From assembly GCF_001656035.1 (NCBI RefSeq), contig NZ_CP010029.1:1662288-1726287 (forward strand): 64,000 bases of DNA, written 5' to 3'. Shown in pieces: positions 33,854-41,158 of this stretch. The translations under genes and the position numbers were made by a program. Source of the DNA: Yersinia entomophaga. GTDB lineage: Bacteria; Pseudomonadota; Gammaproteobacteria; Enterobacterales; Enterobacteriaceae. The notes under the pieces are model-generated. The model was not told the DNA's origin, ran no database searches, and saw only the letters and a list, made by a program, of their open reading frames with translations. Positions within the stretch are counted from its first letter, which is position 1; each line of letters opens with the position of its first letter.

Positions 33854-35302
33854 ATGAAAACCTTAAACGTAGATGTCGCCGTAATCGGTGGCGGCACCGC
33901 CGGTCTGGGCGCTTATCGCGCAGCTAAACTTTCCACCCCCAGCGTGGTAATGATTGAAGGCGGCGAATACGGCACAACCTGTGCCCGCGTAGGCTGTATG
34001 CCTTCCAAGTTATTGATTGCAGCCGCCGAAGCGGTGCATGAAATTGAAAAGGCGCCCGGCTTTGGGATCTATCCGCAGGGAAAAACGCTGATTAATGGAC
34101 GCGAAGTCATGGATCGCGTGAAACGTGAACGTGACCGTTTCGTAGGCTTCGTATTGGAAGGTGTCGAGAGCATTCCTGCCGTGGATAAAATTCAGGGCTA
34201 CGCTCGCTTTATTGATGACAACACCCTGCAAGTGGACGATCACACCCGTATCGTAGCGCAACGTATTGTTATCGCAACGGGTTCTCGTCCGAGCTGGCCT
34301 GCACCCTGGAACGATTTGGGCGATCGCCTTATCGTGAACGACGATGTATTCAGCTGGGATGACTTACCTGAATCCGTCGCCGTGTTCGGCCCTGGCGTGA
34401 TTGGCCTCGAATTAGGCCAAGCCCTACACCGCTTGGGCGTAAAAGTAAAAATGTTTGGCGTGGGTGGAGCCGTTGGCCCGCTAACTGATAGCGTAGTACG
34501 CGAATACGCCGCCAACACGCTAGGCGATGAGTTCTATCTCGATCCTGATGTAAAAGTCGAATTGATTCAGCGAGAAGGCGATAAAGTCTTTATTCGCTAT
34601 CAAAATCTGGATGGAGAAATGCAGGAAATCATGGTGGACTACGTATTGGCCGCCACCGGTCGCCGTCCGAACGTCGATAAATTAGGGCTGGAAAATACCG
34701 GTCTGGAGCTAGATGAGCGCGGTGTACCTAAAGCCGACCGATTAACCATGCAAACCAGCGTACCGCATATTTTTATCGCCGGCGATGCCAGTAATCAGCT
34801 TCCTTTATTACATGAAGCCAGCGATCAGGCACGCATTGCCGGTGCAAATGCCGGTAGTTTCCCGGAAGTGTTGCCCGGTTTACGCCGAAGCCCGATTTCC
34901 GTCGTATTTTCCGATCCGCAAATCGCAATGGTAGGTTCGACTTTCCGTCAATTGAGCCAGAAATTCAGCGTCTGCGGCTGTTTTGAAATCGGTGAAGTTT
35001 CTTTCGAGAATCAGGGGCGTTCACGAGTTATGCTGCGTAATAAAGGCATACTGCGGGTTTACGGCGAGCAGGGTACAGGGCGCTTCCTCGGAGCCGAAAT
35101 GATAGGACCAAGCGCTGAGCATATTGCTCACTTGCTGGCTTGGGCACATCAGCAGCAAATGACCATCGACCAGATGCTGGATATGCCGTTCTATCACCCG
35201 GTGATTGAAGAGGGTTTACGTACCGCACTGCGTGACCTGCAATCCAAGCTGAAACTTGGAACCGACGAGGCAGAACGCTGCCTACGTTGTCCGGGCGAGT
35301 AA
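33854..35302 (+). CDS. Dihydrolipoamide dehydrogenase-like flavoprotein with C-terminal CxxC
   Basis: The product (482 aa) is a class I pyridine nucleotide-disulfide oxidoreductase: FAD motif VAVIGGGTAGLGAYRAA at residues 7-23, redox pair TTCARVGCMPSK near 43-48, NAD(P) motif VFGPGVIGLELGQAL near 178, and the second FAD motif IFIAGDAS near 310. The active-site His and Glu are kept in FYHPVIEEG near 455. It is not part of a pdh or odh operon, so it is not the E3 of those complexes. The last residues, RCLRCPGE, add a CxxC (Cys476, Cys479), recalling the mobile redox tails of high-molecular-weight thioredoxin reductases and mercuric reductases. Its place after prx-grx suggests a role in disulfide reduction; the substrate is unknown. 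The ribosome site is AGGAG at 33844-33848. Confidence 0.88.
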   Translation: MKTLNVDVAVIGGGTAGLGAYRAAKLSTPSVVMIEGGEYGTTCARVGCMPSKLLIAAAEAVHEIEKAPGFGIYPQGKTLINGREVMDRVKRERDRFVGFVLEGVESIPAVDKIQGYARFIDDNTLQVDDHTRIVAQRIVIATGSRPSWPAPWNDLGDRLIVNDDVFSWDDLPESVAVFGPGVIGLELGQALHRLGVKVKMFGVGGAVGPLTDSVVREYAANTLGDEFYLDPDVKVELIQREGDKVFIRYQNLDGEMQEIMVDYVLAATGRRPNVDKLGLENTGLELDERGVPKADRLTMQTSVPHIFIAGDASNQLPLLHEASDQARIAGANAGSFPEVLPGLRRSPISVVFSDPQIAMVGSTFRQLSQKFSVCGCFEIGEVSFENQGRSRVMLRNKGILRVYGEQGTGRFLGAEMIGPSAEHIAHLLAWAHQQQMTIDQMLDMPFYHPVIEEGLRTALRDLQSKLKLGTDEAERCLRCPGE

Positions 35303-35327
35303 TTCGCCTCTCTATTACCTTTCTCTC

Positions 35328-35359
35328 AGCAAAAACCGGGGTCTTGCCCGGTTTTTGCT
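35328..35359 (+). terminator. Terminator after the Lpd-like gene
   Basis: AGCAAAAACCGGG, loop GTCTTG and CCCGGTTTTTGCT form a long stem with a T-rich arm. It ends the prx-grx/Lpd-like transcription unit. Confidence 0.9.
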
Positions 35360-35498
35360 TTCTACATTCTTTTTCTCCGCGCCGAATTTAAATTATTTCT
35401 GCGGGACGCCTCCCTGAAAAGCTCCGCCCTGATTGCCCCGCTGCAAAAAATTCCCCACTGTACTTTTCTCACCGCGAATAACAGAGATGTACTTGAAA

Positions 35499-35515
35499 CA
35501 GTATTAACAGTACTG
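35499..35515. promoter_or_regulatory. Candidate operator of the hicAB pair
   Basis: CAGTA (35499-35503) and TACTG (35511-35515) form an inverted repeat with a 7-bp centre about 20 bp before the hicA start. Type II antitoxins usually autorepress through such a site, so this is the likely place of HicB binding. Confidence 0.4.
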
Positions 35516-35534
35516 CATTGGAATTGGAGGCGTA

Positions 35535-35792
35535 ATGAAAGGCATGGAAAGCCGGATTGCTCGTATCAAAGCGAACCCATCGGGAGTGAAGTTCAGTGAA
35601 CTGGCAAAAATTTGCAGTTATTACTTAGGACCACCTCGACACAACTCAGGCAATCATCATGTCTACAGCATGCCTTGGCAAGGCGACCCACGAATTAACA
35701 TTCAACTCGGCAATAACGGAATGTCGAAGTTTTATCAAGTGAAACAAGTAATTACATCTCTAGGAAAGTTAGAGGAGATGATCCATGGTTAA
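35535..35792 (+). CDS. hicA: HicA-type mRNA interferase toxin
   Basis: The 85-residue product has the compact dsRBD-like HicA fold pattern: an N-terminal helix with FSELAKICSYYLG, the catalytic histidine region GNHHVYSMP, strands DPRINIQL, and a C-terminal helix KFYQVKQVITSLGKLEE. HicA toxins cleave mRNA and arrest translation. The ATG at 35535 is 5 bp after GGAGG. The gene overlaps hicB by 8 bp, in the toxin-first order that is usual for hicAB. It lies between a strong terminator and the has operon, in a position that may be accessory. Confidence 0.8.
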   Translation: MKGMESRIARIKANPSGVKFSELAKICSYYLGPPRHNSGNHHVYSMPWQGDPRINIQLGNNGMSKFYQVKQVITSLGKLEEMIHG

Positions 35793-36111
35793 TATTGAAC
35801 ACTACACCTACCGCATTACCTGGTCGGCAGAGGACGCGGAATTTATTGGTTTATGCGCCGAATTCCCCAGCGTGTCATGGTTAGCGCCTACCAGAGTACA
35901 GGCGCTGGATGGAATAACGGTAGTAGTGGCAGATATTCTGGCCAAAATGGTTCGCTCCGGTGAAACACCGCCGATACCGTTATCAGAGAAGCACTTCAGC
36001 GGGAAATTAGTGCTGCGTATGCCTCCCGACCAACATCGGCGTTTAGCCATCAATGCGACAGGAGAAGGGATTAGCTTAAATCGTTATTTATGCTCACGTT
36101 TGGCCTGTTAG
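35785..36111 (+). CDS. hicB: HicB-type antitoxin
   Basis: The product has 108 residues. The N-terminal half is the partially degraded RNase H-like HicB domain (YTYRITWSAEDAEFIGLCAEFP, with SVSWLAPTRVQAL), and the C-terminal half ends in an Arc-like ribbon-helix-helix (GKLVLRMPPDQHRRLAINAT, then SLNRYLCSRL) that binds DNA. It should neutralise HicA and repress the operon. The start overlaps the end of hicA, with GAGGAG as ribosome site. Confidence 0.82.
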   Translation: MVNIEHYTYRITWSAEDAEFIGLCAEFPSVSWLAPTRVQALDGITVVVADILAKMVRSGETPPIPLSEKHFSGKLVLRMPPDQHRRLAINATGEGISLNRYLCSRLAC

Positions 36112-36252
36112 TCACAGAAATCGTCTCGTTAGAGTCTGCTCGCCAATGGGCTTGCTGTGTGCAACAAAACTAACCGACTGAGCTTGTATTCGCAAAGCTG
36201 GAAACTCGTTTAGGCAGTTGGTGAATGCGTGATGAGCGCCGAAAGTACATAT

Positions 36253-37083
36253 TTATCTGGCGGCTTCGGCTCTCTGTTTTATCTCGAAATCTACCGGCAG
36301 CGAGATAATCACCTGCCCACCAGATAACAATTCAGTCGGCGGAAAAGGTAGGGGCTGGGCACGTTTTAAAATAGCTAATGCCTCACGATCTAATAAAAGA
36401 GTGCCGCTGCTACTGGTCAAAGTAGCGGATAGCACTCGCCCTTTGCTATCAACGATAAATTTAACGATCGCGGTGCCCTGCCGCTTTTGCTTTCTGGCTC
36501 CGGGAGGGTAGCGCTTGAAGTTAGCTAAATGGCTTTGTAAAACGCCAGCCCAGTTTGCTCGTGCCTGAACATGTTGTAATGAGTGACTATTATTAGGTGC
36601 CGATACGCGCTGGGCTGTCCCTGATAACGGCGAACTCTTGCTCATCACAGTCGACAGTCTTTCATTATTTTCTTGATTTATAACGGTTTTAGATTTAAGC
36701 GCGTTAGCCTTTTCACTTGGCTTTTTTGCTATTTTCGGTTTTAGTTTCAAGGCGGGTAATACGGAATCAAGGGAAGGCTCTTCTGCCAAAAAGTTATTAT
36801 TTTCAATATGTTGTTCTGTCTGCGATTCACCGACGGGTAAAGTTGGCTCTTGTTCAACGCCTACCTGAATTTTTTCAAGGCTTGGTGCAAATTCTGCTTC
36901 CGCTGACAGCGTTAGCACTACGGCGGACAGGGAATCTGGCGGTAACGGAGAAACAGATCGCTCTGCCAAAAACCACAGCCCGGTCAAATGCAACGCAAAA
37001 GATAACAACCCGCCGCACCACAAAGATATCGCCGAGGAGCCACGACAAACTGAAGAGTGAGTATTTTCCACGGATAAAATCAT
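36253..37083 (-). CDS. hasB: HasB, TonB-like energy transducer for haem uptake
   Basis: This TonB paralogue (276 aa) is expected to drive HasR specifically. It has one N-terminal membrane segment (ISLWCGGLLSFALHLTGLWFL), a long periplasmic linker rich in Pro, Glu and Lys (about 60-175), and a C-terminal TonB domain (YPPGARKQKRQGTAIVKFIV, LLDREALAILKRAQPLPFPP). ATG 37083 is chosen over the in-frame GTG at 37086 because the AAGGA ribosome site is spaced correctly only for the ATG. It is the last gene of hasRADEB, 56 bp after hasE. Confidence 0.9.
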   Translation of the reverse strand: MILSVENTHSSVCRGSSAISLWCGGLLSFALHLTGLWFLAERSVSPLPPDSLSAVVLTLSAEAEFAPSLEKIQVGVEQEPTLPVGESQTEQHIENNNFLAEEPSLDSVLPALKLKPKIAKKPSEKANALKSKTVINQENNERLSTVMSKSSPLSGTAQRVSAPNNSHSLQHVQARANWAGVLQSHLANFKRYPPGARKQKRQGTAIVKFIVDSKGRVLSATLTSSSGTLLLDREALAILKRAQPLPFPPTELLSGGQVIISLPVDFEIKQRAEAAR

Positions 37084-37139
37084 CACATTCCTTTGTTATT
37101 CAATTAATAGCGTAACTTTCATTAGGTAAGAGCAGCCGT

Positions 37140-38453
37140 TTACTCTTCTGCCAACGCGGCATACAGACGATCGGCCAAGGGTTTCAGTAAATAGCTCAGT
37201 AGTGAACGCTCTCCGGTGCGAATAAAAATATCGACGGACATACCTGACTGGATTTTTTCTGTGTGAGTTTGCTGTGCTTCATCCGTATTGATCGACACAG
37301 TTAATGGATAATAGGGCTGTAAGCTGCTTGGGTTATTCAATCGGTCAGCGCCTATATGCAGAACGCTTCCCTGCAATCGAGGAGAATGGCTTTGGTTGAA
37401 AGCGGAAAAAATAAGTTCTACAGGTAAATCTACCGCAACTTTATCGATTAATTCGATGGGTAGCTGAGCTTCAATCAACAGTGGGCGCCCGCTAGGAACA
37501 ATTTCCATCAGTTGCTGCCCAAAGCCGATAACGCCCCCCACGGTGTGCTGTGCCAAGGCGATAATGATGCCGCTTTCTGGTGCATAAATGCGCATATTGG
37601 CCAGATCATATTCCGCTACGCGAATTTGCTGATCTAAATCCTGCAACCGTCGCTGAGTTTTAGCTAACTGCTCATGAATATCTGCCTGATATTGCTCAAC
37701 CTGCTGTAATAATCGTTGCTCATTCGCCTTAATTTGCTGACAAGTTTCACTAATATGGCCACGGTGCTGATCCACCAAAGCCTTCAATGCAATAGCCTGG
37801 CTTTCCATATCAAGCTGGTGTTTAAGCGCCACATAGCCGCTTTTTGCCAGCGTACGCACACCTTTTAACTGTTGCTGAATTAAATCGGACTGAAGTTGGT
37901 TATTTGCTCGTTGTCTATGCAACCCGGCATGGCGAGCGCGTAAAAGAGCTATTTCCGCTGACAAACGCGCTATTTCCGCTTGTTGAGCCTGATATCGGTG
38001 GTAGAAAAGTTGCTGTTGTAAAACCATGAGCTCAGCAATATGGGGCTTCTCACGCTGCGTTAATAATGCGACTGGAAAGCGGATCTCCGCCTCATGATTT
38101 TTCTCAGCAATTAAACGCGCCTCTAGCGAGAGTAAGGAAAAATACTGCTGCTGTAGATTATCTCGCTGACTCCGTTCCGTTGTATCATCCAGCGAAATCA
38201 GCAATTGTCCCTTTTCTACCCATTTACCTTCGGCAATATGTAGCTGACTGATTCGCCCGCTTTGCGAAGACTGAACCACCTTTCTATTTTCTGTGACCAC
38301 CACAACTCCGGCGACAGCGACGCCTTTATCTAGTGGCGCAAAACCGGCCCAAATAAAAAAACCAATAAACCAAATCAACACCAGCAGCCCGCCAATATAA
38401 AGATAGCGTCCGCTATTAATTTGCAGCGGTTCCTGAGCGGTGGCAAACGGCAT
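37140..38453 (-). CDS. hasE: HasE, membrane fusion protein of the hemophore type I secretion system
   Basis: HasE (437 aa) links the inner membrane ABC transporter HasD to the outer membrane TolC-type channel. It has a short cytoplasmic N-terminus, one membrane helix (YLYIGGLLVLIWFIGFFIWA), a lipoyl/barrel-sandwich part (KVVQSSQSGRISQLHIAEG), a long coiled coil (about 130-300), and the closing half RIYAPESGIIIALAQHTVGG, followed by a conserved C-terminal beta domain. The frame extends upstream to 38624, overlapping hasD, but MPFATAQEPLQINSG at 38453 fits the family and follows AAAGGGG. Confidence 0.9.
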   Translation of the reverse strand: MPFATAQEPLQINSGRYLYIGGLLVLIWFIGFFIWAGFAPLDKGVAVAGVVVVTENRKVVQSSQSGRISQLHIAEGKWVEKGQLLISLDDTTERSQRDNLQQQYFSLLSLEARLIAEKNHEAEIRFPVALLTQREKPHIAELMVLQQQLFYHRYQAQQAEIARLSAEIALLRARHAGLHRQRANNQLQSDLIQQQLKGVRTLAKSGYVALKHQLDMESQAIALKALVDQHRGHISETCQQIKANEQRLLQQVEQYQADIHEQLAKTQRRLQDLDQQIRVAEYDLANMRIYAPESGIIIALAQHTVGGVIGFGQQLMEIVPSGRPLLIEAQLPIELIDKVAVDLPVELIFSAFNQSHSPRLQGSVLHIGADRLNNPSSLQPYYPLTVSINTDEAQQTHTEKIQSGMSVDIFIRTGERSLLSYLLKPLADRLYAALAEE

Positions 38454-38481
38454 GATTTCGCCCCTTTCCGTGGCTTTTGGA

Positions 38482-40275
38482 TTAGTCACCTTGTGATGTT
38501 CTCCCGGCGGGAACAAACCGATAATTCGCCACGTTACCCCAGACATTTTTTTTATCTGCTTTTCGCGTCGAAGCGATATTATCTTTGGCGTAAAAACTGC
38601 TGAGCACTGCCGCAGTGCGATCAAACAGCTGCTGTTGCCCGTTTTTTAGAAGCAATAAAAAATCACTGCCAGACAATAATTCAGGCTTATGAGTGATCAT
38701 AACCACCGTACTACCCTGCCGTTTTAGCTGTTCAATGCTCGCTAATAACGCCTTTTCTCCGCCTTCATCTAGGCTGGCATTCGGTTCATCCAACACAATC
38801 AGCCGCGGCATCCCGTACATAGCCCGCGCCAGCGCAATTCTCTGGCTCTGTCCTCCGGACAGTCCTTCCCCACCATCACCCAGCTGAGTGTCATAACCCT
38901 TTGGCAAATGTAGAATCAAATCATGCACATCCGCCATCTTTGCAGCAGCCACAATCTGGGATGAATCCAGCACGCCAAAACGAGCAATATTTTCAGCCAC
39001 CGACCCTTGGAATAACTGCACATCTTGTGGCAGATAGCCGATGAATTTTCCCAGTAAGGATTTGTTCCAATGAGAAATTTCTGCTCCATCTAGTCGTATT
39101 GATCCACTGAATGCTGTCTGACTAGCAACCAGTAACCTCGCCAGCGTGGATTTACCGCTTCCTGATGGCCCCAAAACGCCAAGAACCTCCCCCGGTTGCA
39201 GGGTAAAATTGACGGAATGCAGGATAGGAACCGAAGTGCCAGCTCGGCAGGCGAGTAATTGAGTGACGGTTAACTGACCCAGAGGGTCAGGCAAAACTAT
39301 TTCTGTCGTCAATGAGGATTGCTGATTAGCCAGCAAATCAGTTAAACGCTGATAAGCCAGACGGGCATGGCTCCAGTGTTTCCAGACTGCAATCAATTGA
39401 TCGATCGGCCCCAATACTCGCCCGATCAATATTGATCCCGCAATCATCACTCCAGCCGTAATTTCTCCTCGAATAACCAGCAATGATCCTAATCCCAGCA
39501 TCATTGATTGCAGCGTTAACTTGCTGGACTTGGCTAACGCACTAATGCGGCTGCTTCTGTCACTGGCAATATTTTGCAGATAAAGGAAGCGGCAATGCTG
39601 AGTTAGCCATCGTTCCCGCAAAGCTTTTAGCATCCCCATCGCCGCGATGGTATCGGCATTACGTAAATGGGCGTTTGCCTGCAAAGTTGCCCGCGAAGTG
39701 ATTTCAGAGGCCTGTTTTAATGGTTTTTTACATGCCCAGTGATTAGTGCAAGCCAGTAGAATCAGCACGCCTGCCCCAATGGTTGCCATCGCTCCAAGCC
39801 AAGGGTGCAGCAGATAAATCACCAATAAATAGAAGGGAAACCAGGGCGCATCAAAAATGGCAAACAACGCATTGCCGGTGGCGAACTGGCGTAGCGTCGT
39901 CAGATCGTTAAGTGCCTGCGCGGCCTGAATTTTGTTACCTTGCAAAATTGATTGGAAGGTCGAGTTAAACACCTGCTGATTCAACTGCATATCGGCTCTG
40001 GTGCCTAAACGAATAACGACGGCTCCTCTCACCCATTCTAATAAGCCAATCAAAGCAAAAGCGCCCAAAACTAATAAAGTCAGCATCAGTAACGTCATGG
40101 TGTTTGCTGAGGCCAAGACGCGCTCGTAGACCTGTAACATATATATTGCGGGAGCCAACATCAGCAAATTGATAATTGCGGTGAATATCCCTATTCCCCA
40201 TAGACTGGTTTTATCACAGATTAAAACCGCTAAAATCGGAGGTAAGGTCGTTTGAGAGGTATTAGCTAATGGCAT
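38482..40275 (-). CDS. hasD: HasD, ABC transporter of the hemophore type I secretion system
   Basis: HasD (597 aa) is the exporter ATPase for HasA, of the PrtD/HlyB group without a C39 domain. The N-terminal half has membrane helices (GIFTAIINLLMLAPAIYMLQ; TLLMLTLLVLGAFALIGLLE). The nucleotide-binding half shows Walker A LGPSGSGKSTLARLL near 370, signature LSGGQSQRIALARAM near 475, Walker B RLIVLDEPNASLDE and the switch histidine MITHKP. It lies after a 184-bp gap containing a hairpin, downstream of its substrate gene hasA, and 28 bp before hasE. Confidence 0.94.
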   Translation of the reverse strand: MPLANTSQTTLPPILAVLICDKTSLWGIGIFTAIINLLMLAPAIYMLQVYERVLASANTMTLLMLTLLVLGAFALIGLLEWVRGAVVIRLGTRADMQLNQQVFNSTFQSILQGNKIQAAQALNDLTTLRQFATGNALFAIFDAPWFPFYLLVIYLLHPWLGAMATIGAGVLILLACTNHWACKKPLKQASEITSRATLQANAHLRNADTIAAMGMLKALRERWLTQHCRFLYLQNIASDRSSRISALAKSSKLTLQSMMLGLGSLLVIRGEITAGVMIAGSILIGRVLGPIDQLIAVWKHWSHARLAYQRLTDLLANQQSSLTTEIVLPDPLGQLTVTQLLACRAGTSVPILHSVNFTLQPGEVLGVLGPSGSGKSTLARLLVASQTAFSGSIRLDGAEISHWNKSLLGKFIGYLPQDVQLFQGSVAENIARFGVLDSSQIVAAAKMADVHDLILHLPKGYDTQLGDGGEGLSGGQSQRIALARAMYGMPRLIVLDEPNASLDEGGEKALLASIEQLKRQGSTVVMITHKPELLSGSDFLLLLKNGQQQLFDRTAAVLSSFYAKDNIASTRKADKKNVWGNVANYRFVPAGRTSQGD

Positions 40276-40372
40276 GGGTCCGTTTCCACACTGTAATCAC
40301 ACTTTTAATTCGCACCGCAGCTACCATTCCAAAAGAGCAGTACAACTCGTAAAAATGCTTGAACAATGTATA

Positions 40373-40417
40373 TCAAAATCACCACCGCACCTTATTTCCC
40401 TATTGGCACGGCGGTGA
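40373..40417 (-). terminator. Partial terminator hairpin between hasA and hasD
   Basis: On the minus strand TCACCGCCGTGCC can pair with GGTGCGGTGGTGA as a 13-bp stem with three G-U wobbles, followed by TTTTGA. A hairpin in the same place is known from the Serratia has operon. It would give more hasA than hasDE transcript, in line with the need for much secreted hemophore. Confidence 0.7.
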
Positions 40418-40459
40418 CATTTTCATTCAGTCAAAGGGGTATTTCCCAGCAGCGCTTTA

Positions 40460-41062
40460 TCAGGCGGCTAACAACATTTCGTTGTACTCTGCCACACCAA
40501 TTGCTTCGATAAATGGTGCGTCATCTATCACGTCGCCAGAATTATACTGGCTAGCTATAGATAACGTGTTGAAGGCGCTGTCAACATCCACCCCACTCGT
40601 TTTGAGAATTTCCAGCATCGGATCAGGGTCTCCTTTCATTAAACCGTATAACGTTTTGTGCAAATCGCTCTGATGATTTTGTTCCTCAGTGAGCGCAGGA
40701 TCATATTGCCCAGTGATAGCCAGACCACTAAAGGTGACCTCCGTTTTTACGATGTGTCTTCCCCCGCCGACGCTAGGTTCTAGCCCTTCACCAAACTGCA
40801 CCTCATCAATATTGCCATGGAGCGTATGCTGAGGATAAAAGGTGTAATGTAAGTTACCCTTCGCTATCAGGCTGGTTTCCGTATTATGCGAACTGCCAAT
40901 AGTAAATTGATGGCCATTAAAACCATCCGATCCCCCGTAAAATTGCCCACGATCTTTAACCGGAGCCAGTTCGATATTACCGAACCCCGCAGCCCACGCT
41001 TTTAGGTAAGATGAAACACTAAATTCGGCAAATTCTTCTTGGTATTTAATTGTTATACTCAT
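40460..41062 (-). CDS. hasA: HasA, secreted haem-binding hemophore
   Basis: HasA (200 aa) is exported without a signal peptide by HasDE using its C-terminal signal, takes haem from haemoglobin and passes it to HasR. The start MSITIKYQEEFAEFSVSSYL aligns with Serratia HasA. Ahead of YGG the loop corresponding to the His32 ligand reads NIELAPVKDRGQF and contains no histidine, while the tyrosine ligand is kept (GNLHYTF, Tyr73 here, Tyr75 in Serratia), as is the supporting histidine (QHTLHG, His79). Yersinia HasA proteins are known to bind haem through tyrosine alone. The extreme C-terminus, EMLLAA, fits a HasA export signal. Confidence 0.93.
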   Translation of the reverse strand: MSITIKYQEEFAEFSVSSYLKAWAAGFGNIELAPVKDRGQFYGGSDGFNGHQFTIGSSHNTETSLIAKGNLHYTFYPQHTLHGNIDEVQFGEGLEPSVGGGRHIVKTEVTFSGLAITGQYDPALTEEQNHQSDLHKTLYGLMKGDPDPMLEILKTSGVDVDSAFNTLSIASQYNSGDVIDDAPFIEAIGVAEYNEMLLAA

Positions 41063-41158
41063 AAATAATTTCCTTTTAGTAAATGGGATATAACTTAGAA
41101 TATGATTATTAATATAACCATACATACCAACAGGGGTTAATTAACACACCTGAAGACT

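Noticed and set aside
33854..35302. Lpd E3 subunit of pyruvate or 2-oxoglutarate dehydrogenase
   Set aside because: No E1 or E2 genes are nearby and the sequence has an extra CxxC tail absent from typical E3; Lpd-like is the safer call.
36112..36252. A small gene or repeat element between hicB and hasB
   Set aside because: Only 141 bp, with no open frame of note and no clear palindrome that I could identify.
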